Shown piece by piece: positions 35,101 to 42,400 of a stretch of DNA of 64,000 bases; the first letter of the stretch is position 1, and every line of letters begins with the position of its first letter. A model generated the notes under the pieces. The model was not told the DNA's origin, did not search any database, and was given only the letters and a program-made list of their open reading frames with translations. The translations under genes and the position numbers were made by a program. Origin of the DNA: M3007 sp046160625 (lineage in GTDB: Bacteria; Bacteroidota; Bacteroidia; Chitinophagales; Saprospiraceae); NCBI GenBank assembly GCA_046160625.1, contig JBJXGZ010000107.1:1-64000 (forward strand), in the 5' to 3' direction.

Positions 35101-36702
35101 TTTTACGGTGTAAGCAATTCAGATGGAACCTATTCCATTGATGTCGTAGCAGGTGATTATAGCATATTCATAACACCGCCCAACCCACTTTGGATTCCTT
35201 GTTGGCCAAGCATTCCCGTTGGTACGGTACAGGTGGACGATACGCTTGGGGGATTTGATTTCCCTGTAAAAATTGACCTGACTTGCCCATTGTTAACGGT
35301 GGATATTTCTTCCAGCAATTTAAGGCGTTGTTTCTCCACCAACTATTATCAAATACAATACTGCAACACTGGCACGGCACTGGCCCAAAACGCATACGTC
35401 ACGCTTGATCTGGATGATTTTTTGGCCCCTTTGAGTTCCAGTTTGCCTTATACAGATCTGGGCAATGGTCTGCTTCGCTTTGATGTAGGCGATCTTGATG
35501 TGGGCGAATGTGGCTGGTTTTTTCTGTATGTCAAAGTCAGTTGCGAGGCTTTATTGGGTCAAACACACTGCACGGAAGCGCACATTTATCCTGACGACTC
35601 CTGTTTGCCAATTGATCCACAATGGTCTGGGGCAAGCCTTCGCCTAAGCAGCGAATGCCTGACCGACTCCCTCCGTTTCCGCATCGAAAACGTGGGGGGC
35701 GGCAATATGACCAATGCACTTGAATACATCATAATCGAAGACCAGGTTATGTTGATGAGCGCTCCTGTGCTACTCGATGCAGGTGAATTCGTGACGGTCA
35801 GTGTACCCGCCAATGGGAGCAGCTGGCGATTGGAAGTGGAGCAAGTGCCTTTTCACCCAGGTGAGTCCGCGCCTGCGGTTTCAGTAGAGGGCTGTACTAC
35901 TGGAACTACCTTCTCGACGGGTTTTGTGACCCAGTTTTCCGCCGACGATGCCGACGAGTTTGTTGACATTGATTGTAAGGAAAACACAGGATCCTACGAC
36001 CCGAACGACAAACAAGCCTTCCCAAAAGGCTATGGCGCTCAGCATTATATCCGCCCGGGAACACCGCTGGAATACCAAATTCGTTTTCAGAACACGGGTA
36101 ACGACACGGCATTTACGGTGATCATTGTTGATACCCTTTCCATTTGGCTTGACCCAATTACGCTCCGTCCGGGCGCGAGCAGCCATCCCTACACTTGGGA
36201 TTTGACTGGTACAGGGGTGCTTTCGTTCTTGTTTGAAAACATCCTATTGCCTGACTCGAATGTGAATGAATCCTTGTCGCATGGCTTTGTAAAATTCACG
36301 ATTGATCACAAAGCAAACGCGCCCCTGGAAACCGTGATCGAAAACACTGCGGAAATTTATTTCGACTTCAACGACGCAATCGTCACCAACACCACTTCCC
36401 ATCGTTTGGGAGAAAACTTTATCACGGTCGGTTTGTGGCAGCCCGAGCAGCCGGAATACGAAGTGCTGGTATCGCCAAACCCATTTTCGGATGCGGCAAT
36501 TTTGGAAGTAAAAGGGCTTAGACAAAACACGCCGCTTTATTTGCAAGTGTTTGATTTACAGGGAAAATTGCAGATGGAAATGGATTCTGATGCCCCGGTT
36601 TTTCAGTTGAAAAAAGGGCGGTTGGCCGCGGGACTCTACCTTTTTAAAATCGAACAAGGAGGAGTGACTGTAGGGAACGGGAAATTGGTGATTCAAGACT
36701 GA
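32137..36702 (+). CDS. Large SprB-repeat surface protein with DUF7619-type module and T9SS sorting domain
   Basis: The start at 32137 gives a clean signal peptide (MRYTFLLLLLCLLVGAHTAQA). The product is 1521 aa. Residues ~20-950 hold about eight SprB-type repeats (N-x-x-C-x-G, P-Y-x-Y-x-W-S-N-G, then AGTYTVTVTDANGC) with PKD-like units among them. Residues ~960-1270 share a beta-rich region with the 42401 product. The DUF7619-like module starts near 1284 (GSYDPNDK, YQIRFQNTGNDTAF, IENTAEIYFDFND). A T9SS type A domain ends the protein (VSPNPFSDA, LAAGLYLFKI). SprB repeats are known from the gliding adhesin of Flavobacterium johnsoniae; a similar adhesive role is inferred. Confidence 0.93.
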   Translation: MRYTFLLLLLCLLVGAHTAQAQCSTEAVVTNVTCFGLSNGSINLNNNVGTAPFTYVWSNNQTDEDISGLVAGTYTCTVTDALSCVTVVEALVTESPALSVSALGGTLTCITPSLVIQTTVTGGTPPYAYAWSNSVTTGNPVVNIPGTYTVTITDALGCTATAQTIVNQDTNGPTCSILPPDILTCYSPTIALDASCGGGGNFTYQWTTTSGNIVSGANSAIATVDEPGTYALVAVNSVNGCTSQSTVFVTQDQNQPIANAGPDMLLTCTNPSLQLNGSGSSVGPQFSYFWSGPAIFSGHTTLTPTVGDQGLYSLIVTNIFNGCTATDDMLVTFLGTFPVADAGPDMGIPCGGGAVTLTSAGSSGSNLIFLWSGPGINAANQDEPNPVVGLAGTYSLTVTNAQNGCTANDATTVFPGPVIPAQQFTVTPVLCFGGNTGAIDLSVNFGTPPYVFNWGSGVTTEDRTNLTAGTYTVTVDDATTCNYYAQVNVTQPPQLNLGLQKTNNTCNGAANGTINLSVNGATQPYNFLWSNGHTAEDLNNLVAGTYTCTVTDANGCTRTTSATITQPAAIVLSYTVVNVQCNGAASGIIDLTISGGALPYTYDWSNDGPEPIDNDPQDWLNILAGTYTVTVTDANGCTKTISATLTQPPPFVLNPASIQPNCLSADGAIDLSPSGGVVPYNYVWSTGANTQDLTNVPAGTYTVTVVDANFCPRIFSLSLSDQGLDVNAAITPINCFGSSDGSINLDVTGGGSPFTFVWTGPNGYTSNTEDPTGLNSGDYMVSITSATGCVAIGGPYLISQPQQLSGQIGGTMRCFGANDGQAIFVAFGGTSPYTYLWSNGETLQHLSGLSEGIYIVTVTDALGCSIISQDIMLLEPAAIEISFTTLYSNCESTVVAPIVVGGSGGYQFAWNNGVLDSLTQFFTAGDYTLSITDDNSCVVSANYTAQIPSGYCSLLQGRIYQDTLENCQFDTEPSLSGWILRAEGTGGTFYGVSNSDGTYSIDVVAGDYSIFITPPNPLWIPCWPSIPVGTVQVDDTLGGFDFPVKIDLTCPLLTVDISSSNLRRCFSTNYYQIQYCNTGTALAQNAYVTLDLDDFLAPLSSSLPYTDLGNGLLRFDVGDLDVGECGWFFLYVKVSCEALLGQTHCTEAHIYPDDSCLPIDPQWSGASLRLSSECLTDSLRFRIENVGGGNMTNALEYIIIEDQVMLMSAPVLLDAGEFVTVSVPANGSSWRLEVEQVPFHPGESAPAVSVEGCTTGTTFSTGFVTQFSADDADEFVDIDCKENTGSYDPNDKQAFPKGYGAQHYIRPGTPLEYQIRFQNTGNDTAFTVIIVDTLSIWLDPITLRPGASSHPYTWDLTGTGVLSFLFENILLPDSNVNESLSHGFVKFTIDHKANAPLETVIENTAEIYFDFNDAIVTNTTSHRLGENFITVGLWQPEQPEYEVLVSPNPFSDAAILEVKGLRQNTPLYLQVFDLQGKLQMEMDSDAPVFQLKKGRLAAGLYLFKIEQGGVTVGNGKLVIQD

Positions 36703-36735
36703 TGATGGTGCGGGGTCGTAAGACCCCTCGAACGG

Positions 36736-36804
36736 CGGGAAATCCGTGGCATCCGTGGCCTGGTTGAGCACAGGGTGGGCCACGGATTGGACACGGATTT
36801 CCCG
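36736..36804. repeat. Inverted repeat upstream of rpmH
   Basis: CGGGAAATCCGTGGCATCC (from 36736) is mirrored near 36778-36804 by GGCCACGGATTGGACACGG and TTTCCCG. It lies 33 bp after the surface protein stop and probably ends that transcript. Confidence 0.7.
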
Positions 36805-36852
36805 TCTGCGATATCTAACCAAACCATTTTCAGAAAATTCCCAAGCCTGCGC

Positions 36853-36882
36853 TTTGATTTTGAAAAACTAAGTTTACCTTTG
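36853..36882 (+). promoter_or_regulatory. Bacteroidota-type promoter of rpmH
   Basis: TTTG (36853-36856) is followed 18 nt later by TACCTTTG (36875-36882), a perfect fit to TAnnTTTG. CGCTCC follows, as before clpX. It lies 41 bp before the rpmH ATG. Confidence 0.75.
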
Positions 36883-36923
36883 CGCTCCGTTTTTCGGACA
36901 GAACAAATTTTTACAGAGCAGCG

Positions 36924-37088
36924 ATGAAACGTACATACCAACCCTCGCGTCGGAAGCGCATCAACAAGCACGGTTACCGCACGCGCATGGAGTCCAAAGA
37001 TGGACGCAAAATATTGGCCCGCCGTCGCAAGCAAGGCCGTTGGAAACTTACTGTTTCTGACGAGCGTCGCTTGAAGACAAACGCATAA
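36924..37088 (+). CDS. rpmH: 50S ribosomal protein L34
   Basis: This 54-aa reading frame is too short for many ORF callers but unmistakable: MKRTYQPSRRKRINKHGYR at the start, RMESKDGRKILARRRKQGR in the middle and KLTVSDERRLKTNA at the end. L34 is a basic rRNA-binding protein of the large subunit. A perfect -7 box stands 41 bp upstream. Two hairpins, one a strong terminator, separate it from rnpA, although the two genes are usually adjacent and cotranscribed. Confidence 0.97.
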   Translation: MKRTYQPSRRKRINKHGYRTRMESKDGRKILARRRKQGRWKLTVSDERRLKTNA

Positions 37089-37144
37089 ATTTTGGAGTCC
37101 CAATTCTGATTGGGAACAATGCTCCAAAAGTGGCTGAACAAAAC

Positions 37145-37190
37145 AAATAAGACTTCCGAAGCCCATGCGGCCTCGGAAGTCTTATTTTTG
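37145..37190 (+). terminator. Strong terminator between rpmH and rnpA
   Basis: AAATAAGACTTCCGA (37145-37159) and its exact inverse (37173-37187) form a 15-bp stem with a 13-nt loop, ending in TTTTT on the plus strand. A weaker hairpin (TTTTGGAG / CTCCAAAA, ~37090-37131) lies just before it. Confidence 0.88.
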
Positions 37191-37247
37191 TGCCAAAGCG
37201 GAAGAAGCACCTAGTGCAACTGCCTACTGCAACTGCCACTGAAGATA

Positions 37248-37628
37248 ATGCCAACCTTTACCAGCGAAGAACGACTAAAAAGCCGAAAAGCCATCGGCGG
37301 CCTTTTCAAGGGCGGCCATTCTTATGTGGCCTATCCGATGCGTGTGGTGTGGAAGGACTCTTCGCCTTATTTGGCAGCCCAAAGCCGTATTCAGGTTTTG
37401 ATCTCTGTACCAAAGCGCAATTTCAAAACCGCCGTGGCGCGCAACCGCATCAAACGCCAAATCCGTGAAGCATACCGCCTGCAAAAGCAGGATTTATATG
37501 ACAAGCTCGAGGCTTCCGACCTTCATATCTCTGTGATGCTCAGTTATATCGCGAAGGAAGCGCTGCCTTTTGCCGAGATTGCTGTTGGGGTGAAGAAGGT
37601 AATTCGGAAATTTCCTGGAAGGGGTTGA
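37248..37628 (+). CDS. rnpA: Ribonuclease P protein component
   Basis: The 126-aa product has the RNR signature ARNRIKRQIREAYRL near residue 65 and an N-terminal FTSEERLKSRKAIGGLF typical of RnpA. It binds the RNase P RNA and helps in 5' maturation of tRNA precursors. The upstream bases 37211-37242 contain AACTGCCTACTGCAACTGCC, a repeat word also found at 45240-45290 and inside the kinase gene. A yidC or yidD gene, often next in the cluster, is not present; the following gene is convergent. Confidence 0.95.
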   Translation: MPTFTSEERLKSRKAIGGLFKGGHSYVAYPMRVVWKDSSPYLAAQSRIQVLISVPKRNFKTAVARNRIKRQIREAYRLQKQDLYDKLEASDLHISVMLSYIAKEALPFAEIAVGVKKVIRKFPGRG

Positions 37629-37630
37629 GA

Positions 37631-37735
37631 AATTGGGATATTAAGATATTGGGATATTGAATTGACCGCACTTTGTAGCCAATAGGAACCCAGGATTTTG
37701 TGCTCAATATTTTAATATCCAAATATCTCAATTCC
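37631..37735. repeat. Intergenic palindrome of TTGGGATATT words
   Basis: AATTGGGATATTAAGATATTG (37631 on) is mirrored near 37705-37735 by ATATCCAAATATCTCAATTC. It separates rnpA from the convergent anti-sigma-like gene, whose stop codon (TGA of AATTGAGATATT) lies in the repeat edge. Confidence 0.65.
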
Positions 37736-38468
37736 CCAAAATCTCCTGCGCCTGAGCATAATAGGCCTCTCCCACAGCAATTTTAGTGAGTTCAGCTTTG
37801 CAGGCTTCCAGGTTATTTTCCTTTAAATAACTCAGTGCAACATACCATACCGCATCCTCTTTAAGCGCCGAATTGCCTGCTGCCATTGGCTCAAAAACTG
37901 CCCGGGCTTCACCCGTACGATTGAGTTCGAGCAGGCAAATGCCCCGGGATAATTTTGCTTTGATGTTGTCAGGCTCATCACTCAGCACCTGATCCAATGC
38001 CGTGAGTGCTTTACTGTAATCTTTTAGGTTAAAAGCTGTTTCTGCATCCACTTTCGCCTGTTCTGTATTGCCCATCACCGTCAGGGAGAGCGGAGTGTGT
38101 TGCGCGTATTGTTGGTAAGTCGGTGTGTCATCCGATTTTCTGAAAAACCAGACTGCCACTGCGATCAAGGTGACCGAAGCGGCCAATGCAATCCAACGAC
38201 GTACATTGTTTCGGATGATTTTGATTTGCGGACTTTCGGCTATCTCATCTTTGAAATAATCCTTGCCCACTTCCTTGAGCAAATCAAGCAGGGCATTCTT
38301 TTCTGACTCTTTTTTGGGAAATGCTTCCATTTCTTCCCGCAAGGTAAATTCTTCCCTGAAGTCTGGATCCGAAGCTACGCGAGCCTGCACATTGCGAGCC
38401 TCCTCGGGAGCCAAAAGTCCATTGAAATAGTTGTCGAGTATTGTAGAATCGCGTTCGTTCATATTCAT
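37728..38468 (-). CDS. Membrane-bound anti-sigma-factor-like protein with TPR segment
   Basis: The start at 38468 (MNMNERDSTILDNYFNGLLAPEEARNV) is chosen because upstream codons lie in repeats. The product is 246 aa. The first ~90 residues are cytoplasmic and resemble anti-sigma N-termini (short helices, then VASDPDFREEF). A single membrane helix lies at ~92-110 (WIALAASVTLIAVAVWFF). The rest is a TPR-like periplasmic part (AETAFNLKDYSKALTALDQVL, then DNIKAKLSRGICLLEL). It lies 100 bp after an ECF sigma gene, so it likely holds that sigma factor at the membrane. No zinc-binding HxxxCxxC motif is seen. Confidence 0.75.
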   Translation of the reverse strand: MNMNERDSTILDNYFNGLLAPEEARNVQARVASDPDFREEFTLREEMEAFPKKESEKNALLDLLKEVGKDYFKDEIAESPQIKIIRNNVRRWIALAASVTLIAVAVWFFRKSDDTPTYQQYAQHTPLSLTVMGNTEQAKVDAETAFNLKDYSKALTALDQVLSDEPDNIKAKLSRGICLLELNRTGEARAVFEPMAAGNSALKEDAVWYVALSYLKENNLEACKAELTKIAVGEAYYAQAQEILGN

Positions 38469-38535
38469 GGAGTGATGAAGTGATAAAGCGATGGAGTGAT
38501 CGCGCCCAAAGAACGAATCACCAATCAACTAATTT

Positions 38536-38563
38536 ATCCGCCATAGCCAAAGCGAAGGCGGAT
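38536..38563. repeat. ATCCGCC-GGCGGAT hairpin between sigma factor and partner genes
   Basis: ATCCGCC and GGCGGAT pair around ATAGCCAAAGCGAA. A longer relative of this word, CCATAGCTTCAGCGAGGG with GGCGAAGGCGGA, lies in frame in the 59786 gene at 61945-61984. The 100-bp gap also carries GGAGTGATGAAGTGATAAAG direct repeats. Confidence 0.65.
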
Positions 38564-38568
38564 CACCA

Positions 38569-39129
38569 TTAACTAATCCCCTTATACACCTCGCGCCAAC
38601 GCTCGGTGCAGGCGTTTTTGCGCCGGTAGAGGGTGTCCACACTGTTCATTTGGAGTAGTTCCGCAGCCTCAAGAGGCTTCGTTCCATTGGATAGAAGGGT
38701 GAGCAACCGTTGGCAGAGTTCGCTGATTTGCTGAAAAGCTACGCGCAATCGCGTATGCCTGGCCTGTTCGGCCAATATTTCTTCGGCTTCAACCAGCACA
38801 TCTCCTTCGGCTTCAGTCTCATATCGGATCTCCTCCTCTTTCCTTACCCCCACGTCGCGGTTTTTTTGTCGGATGCGGTCAACCCACTTACGTGAACAAA
38901 TCACGTGGAGCAGTGCGCCAAGTGGGCAACTGAGCACAAAATCAGCGTTTTGCGCTTTTTCAAAAATTGCCACCAGGGCTTCTTGAAAAATATCCTGAGC
39001 GTCGTCAGAAGAGCCGCCGCGAGCCACCACCCAGCGTATGGTTTGGGTAGCATGTAGCTTGTAAATCTCGCGGATGACGCGCTCGTCGTTGCGGCGCAGT
39101 GCTTCTATGTAACGATGGTCGGAATGCAT
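38569..39129 (-). CDS. ECF-type RNA polymerase sigma factor
   Basis: The 186-aa product has sigma region 2 (DDAQDIFQEALVAIFEKA at ~41-58, then WVDRIRQKNRD) and region 4 (LLTLLSNGTKPLEAAELLQM, then LYRRKNACTERW). Lack of other regions places it in the ECF group. It directs RNA polymerase to a small regulon, which cannot be seen here. The anti-sigma-like gene follows on the same strand. The start lies directly beside the 7-bp satellite, so the promoter must be in or beyond it. Confidence 0.92.
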   Translation of the reverse strand: MHSDHRYIEALRRNDERVIREIYKLHATQTIRWVVARGGSSDDAQDIFQEALVAIFEKAQNADFVLSCPLGALLHVICSRKWVDRIRQKNRDVGVRKEEEIRYETEAEGDVLVEAEEILAEQARHTRLRVAFQQISELCQRLLTLLSNGTKPLEAAELLQMNSVDTLYRRKNACTERWREVYKGIS

Positions 39130-39133
39130 TATT

Positions 39134-39260
39134 TATGTATGATGTATGATGTATGATGTATGATGTATGATGTATGATGTATGATGTATGATGTATGAAC
39201 TATGATGTATTGGAATGGTTGGCTTTATACATCATACATCATACATCATACATCATACAT
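39134..39260. repeat. 7-bp satellite in inverted blocks
   Basis: Seven to eight tandem GATGTAT units at 39134-39196 face about five ATACATC units at 39228-39260, forming a long hairpin-capable palindrome. The right block supplies the TGA stop (39253-39255) of the permease gene. Four more units of the same 7-mer lie at 53099-53128. Confidence 0.92.
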
Positions 39261-40659
39261 GATTCCGGTTCCACCAAAAGTAGAAGGGCACCCCTGTGAG
39301 CATCAGCACCACGCCAAGGCCTGCTTCGCGGGGATGGGTAAAGCAGGTGACGATGATGAGTGTGACACAAAACAGTACGAACAATGCCGGCACTATCGGG
39401 TAGCCCCACACTTTGTATGGACGGTCTGCGTCGGGCTCGCGTTTGCGCATGATAAACACGCCAAAAGCCGTTGCGCCATAAAAAAAGAATGCGGCAAAAA
39501 TCAGCATGTCGGTCAGTTGGTCAAAACTGCCCGAAAGTACGAGCAGGCAGGCCCACAAGCCTTGCATCCAGAGCGCTGGATTGGGCGTGTGGTATTTTGG
39601 GTGGATTTCTGCCGCTCGGGGGAAAAACAGACCGTCTTTTGCCATTGCGTAGTACACCCGAGGGGGCATGAGTATAGTGGCGTTGGTACAGCCAAGGGTG
39701 GTTATGAGTATGACAATGGAAATCAAAGTCGCCCCAAAACCGCCCGCAAAATGCCGCACTACTGCCACGGCAGCGATCTCGTTTTGCGTTTGGTGTACGC
39801 TGACTATCTGGTCTATCGGAAGCACATAGAGATAGGTAAAATTGACCAGAAAATAGACTCCAATGATGACCATCATGCCTGCAAACAGGGCAAGCGGCAG
39901 GTTTCGGTTCGGGTTTTTGATCTCACCGCCAATAAAGCCGAGCGTGTTCCAGCCTTCGTAGGCCCAAAACGCCGCCAGCAAAGCCGTAAACATAGCCTTT
40001 ATAAAAGCAAAATCTGTCCATTCGCGCTGCACAAACGTAGTGGCGGGGGTCTGGAAATTTGCCATACTCCCTCCACCAAATGCCAGACCTGATATCACGA
40101 TTCCTGCCAGGCCAATGATGACCAGTCGCGTAATCCAGGTACTGAGCGCTGCTGCTCCTTTTAACCCGCGCGTGTTGATAAAAGTGAGGGAAACGATAAG
40201 AGCGATGGTGAGTGCTTTTACTCCTGCATTCTCAAAAGGCTTGAAGATGAGGATTTGTATGTTTTCGATAGATTCGGGCAAATGGGGCAATGGGAAAATG
40301 GCATTGAACGACTGCGAAAACACATAAGCAATGCCTGCAACCGCCGCCGTTTTGATCACAGCAAACGTGCTCCAGCCCCATAAAAAAGCCATGAACCGGC
40401 CATAAATTTTTCGAAAATAAACATACTCCCCGCCCGAATCGGCCATCATGCCCGCTATCTCGGCATTACTAAGTGCACCGCATAGACTGATGATACCCGC
40501 CAGCACCCATGCCCAAAGCACCAGGTCGGGCGAGAGCAGTTCTGCCGACATCGGCGCGACTTTTTTGTAAACGCCGGATCCTATGACGGAACTAACGACG
40601 AGGATGGTAGCGGCAGCAAGTGTAACGCTACGAATGAGTTGGCCTTGTTTTTTTTCCAT
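39253..40659 (-). CDS. APC-superfamily amino acid permease
   Basis: The 468-aa product has twelve hydrophobic segments. The first helix is broken by VIGSGVYKK, the amino-acid-polyamine-organocation signature (GSGI type), and the sixth by AFWAYEGWNTLGFIGGEIKNPNRNLP. This places it near the L-type (LAT-like) transporters, which exchange or take up neutral amino acids across the inner membrane. The exact substrate cannot be assigned. The last two residues and stop (HV, TGA) are encoded by the 7-bp satellite, so the C-terminus has been trimmed or replaced by repeat DNA. Confidence 0.92.
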   Translation of the reverse strand: MEKKQGQLIRSVTLAAATILVVSSVIGSGVYKKVAPMSAELLSPDLVLWAWVLAGIISLCGALSNAEIAGMMADSGGEYVYFRKIYGRFMAFLWGWSTFAVIKTAAVAGIAYVFSQSFNAIFPLPHLPESIENIQILIFKPFENAGVKALTIALIVSLTFINTRGLKGAAALSTWITRLVIIGLAGIVISGLAFGGGSMANFQTPATTFVQREWTDFAFIKAMFTALLAAFWAYEGWNTLGFIGGEIKNPNRNLPLALFAGMMVIIGVYFLVNFTYLYVLPIDQIVSVHQTQNEIAAVAVVRHFAGGFGATLISIVILITTLGCTNATILMPPRVYYAMAKDGLFFPRAAEIHPKYHTPNPALWMQGLWACLLVLSGSFDQLTDMLIFAAFFFYGATAFGVFIMRKREPDADRPYKVWGYPIVPALFVLFCVTLIIVTCFTHPREAGLGVVLMLTGVPFYFWWNRNHV

Positions 40660-40734
40660 GATGGGGCAAACTTAGGGAAGATATTGGGATATTCAGATAT
40701 TGGGATATTGGCGGGCATATGTGTTCAAACGGGC

Positions 40735-42129
40735 TTATTCCAATTCCCCCAAAAGCCAATCTTTTTCTGTCAGTACAGGCGCTGCCAGGATTTCTTCGCG
40801 CAATTTTATTTTTTCTGTCGCACTTTTTGGGTTGATAATCAATAATTTGCGAATAAAGCGCACGATCGCCGAATAGTTATCTCGGTGATATCCAAGCACC
40901 TTTTTTCGCCGCAAATAGATTTGGATGCTGTCAAGTTGGTTCGCCAGCGCGTCGGTTTCACCAAGCCGGAAGTAGATTTTGCAAAGCATGGTTTTGGCGG
41001 CCAAATTGTGTAGCACATCGTCGTATTCGATGTGCAAAAGATGCTGCATGGCTTCCCTTAAGGAGCCTGTATCGTAATGGTAGCGGGCCAGATTGAAGTT
41101 TACCGCACCAACCCGGTGGCTCTCGGCCAGCAGCGGCGCGTAGTCGTGCAGGAACTTTTTTACCCACTCAAATTCTTGCAGCCGCAACCCGGTAAGCGTA
41201 ATATTATTGTACGTCCAACGTGACAGTATCCCATTTTCGAGCAATGCGCCGTGCCGCAAACCGGATTGATAGAGGTCAAATATTTCTCGAAAAAAACGAT
41301 CCTCTTGTTGGTTGATCCGGCGGATGCAAAAATTGATGGCCATCAAAAAAAGGTCGTGCGTCTCTGACACCGAAAAGCGTGGGGTGTGCTCCTGTAACAG
41401 TGATTTCAGCTGTGTAAAATGCCCATCACTTCCATCCCCGCCCAGTTGGGCAAAATAGCCGTGATAATAGACCGCTACTGCCGGAATTTCAAGATACCGA
41501 TGCCCGTGGAGGAAGCTCAGCACATTGTCCAACAGGCCTTTGTCGTAGGTTTGTTTGGTCACTTGCTGGTGGCTGAGCAGCAGGCATCCGGTGCGTAGCT
41601 TGTCGCAAATAAAAGCCACATCCTGTGTGTCGGAGAGCTCCTGAGCATTGGAAGCCTTGGCCCGCCCCTGCTGCAACGAGAGGTGGTATGCTTCCCAATG
41701 AAGGCTGTATTCAGCCCGGTGAAATTCACTCCCGCGCAGTTTGTCGAGATCCAGGCGCTTGCGTGCATAGCGGAGCATGGCTGCTGCCGGTTCGTCCAGA
41801 TGCAATCGGCGCAAAGATTCCACAGTAGCGGCGTTCCGCTGGTGCTCCTGTTTTTCCCAATCTTCCAGGGCAAGGAATTTCTCTACTGTTTCCAGGAGAT
41901 AATTGGTGAGATGGTACACCCTTCTTGGGTCATCCTCTCCTCCGGAAAGCAAGTGCGTTTCCAATTTTTCTTTACTCAAATCCCCGGCATACAGGTTTTC
42001 TTTAAAAAACTCGAACAACTGTACCACACCTGTATGGGTGACATGGTAAGGCGAACGGACGAATTTTTCCAAGGCCCGCATACGGTCCCTGGGCAGTGTC
42101 CGGAGGATGGAAAGCAGCGGAGAGCTCAA
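40735..42129 (-). CDS. Unknown helical protein, module B (paralogue of the 30397-31791 product)
   Basis: The frame begins with a TTG codon at 42129 (SSPLLSILRTLPRDRMRALEKFVRSPY). It is chosen because the distance to KFVRSPY equals that of the module A paralogue; the first ATG (residue 17) would cut the N-terminus. The product is 464 aa, without signal or membrane segments. Shared blocks with module A include LLENGILSRWTYNN and the end VLTEKDWLLGELE, plus a GYHRDNY motif (GYHRTNY in A). The function is unknown. It stands divergent to the 42401 surface-protein gene. Confidence 0.8.
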   Translation of the reverse strand: MSSPLLSILRTLPRDRMRALEKFVRSPYHVTHTGVVQLFEFFKENLYAGDLSKEKLETHLLSGGEDDPRRVYHLTNYLLETVEKFLALEDWEKQEHQRNAATVESLRRLHLDEPAAAMLRYARKRLDLDKLRGSEFHRAEYSLHWEAYHLSLQQGRAKASNAQELSDTQDVAFICDKLRTGCLLLSHQQVTKQTYDKGLLDNVLSFLHGHRYLEIPAVAVYYHGYFAQLGGDGSDGHFTQLKSLLQEHTPRFSVSETHDLFLMAINFCIRRINQQEDRFFREIFDLYQSGLRHGALLENGILSRWTYNNITLTGLRLQEFEWVKKFLHDYAPLLAESHRVGAVNFNLARYHYDTGSLREAMQHLLHIEYDDVLHNLAAKTMLCKIYFRLGETDALANQLDSIQIYLRRKKVLGYHRDNYSAIVRFIRKLLIINPKSATEKIKLREEILAAPVLTEKDWLLGELE

Positions 42130-42146
42130 CGTTTCAGTTTTTTATT

Positions 42147-42172
42147 TGCAGAATATTTTCCTGCAAATAAAA
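42147..42172. repeat. Hairpin in the module B divergent region
   Basis: TATTTGCAG and CTGCAAATA pair around AATATTTTC, just upstream of the TTG start of the minus gene. It could be an operator for the divergent pair. The rest of 42173-42278 is very AT-rich and has no gene. Confidence 0.5.
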
Positions 42173-42278
42173 ATTATTTTTGAAAAACAATCATAATTTA
42201 TTTTAAAAAACAATTGATATTCAATATATTATAACTTTTATCTTGAAAATTTTACCTGAAAACAGCGTAAAAATGTCC

Positions 42279-42309
42279 TTGTCCGCTGAGCAATGTTGCA
42301 GCACTTTTG
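42279..42309 (+). promoter_or_regulatory. Promoter of the propeller surface-protein gene (module B)
   Basis: TTG (42279-42281) and CACTTTTG (42302-42309) are separated by exactly 20 nt, as in module A. AAAAATGTC lies before and TACCAT after, matching the module A order. It is ~92 nt before the ATG at 42401. Confidence 0.65.
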
Positions 42310-42400
42310 TACCATGAAAATTTGTGTGGCACAATCAGCCATAACCATTCATTAAACACATTTTTAATCCCCCACTACTTTCATCGAAAAAACTATCTAC

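Noticed and set aside
39134..39260. Possible replication-origin iterons
   Set aside because: The 7-bp units are contiguous and inverted; no dnaA, DnaA boxes or partition genes are in the window, although rpmH and rnpA are present.
39202..40092. Plus-strand frame of 296 codons across the permease gene
   Set aside because: It begins in the 7-bp satellite and runs opposite clear APC-permease codons; the translation shows no known motif.
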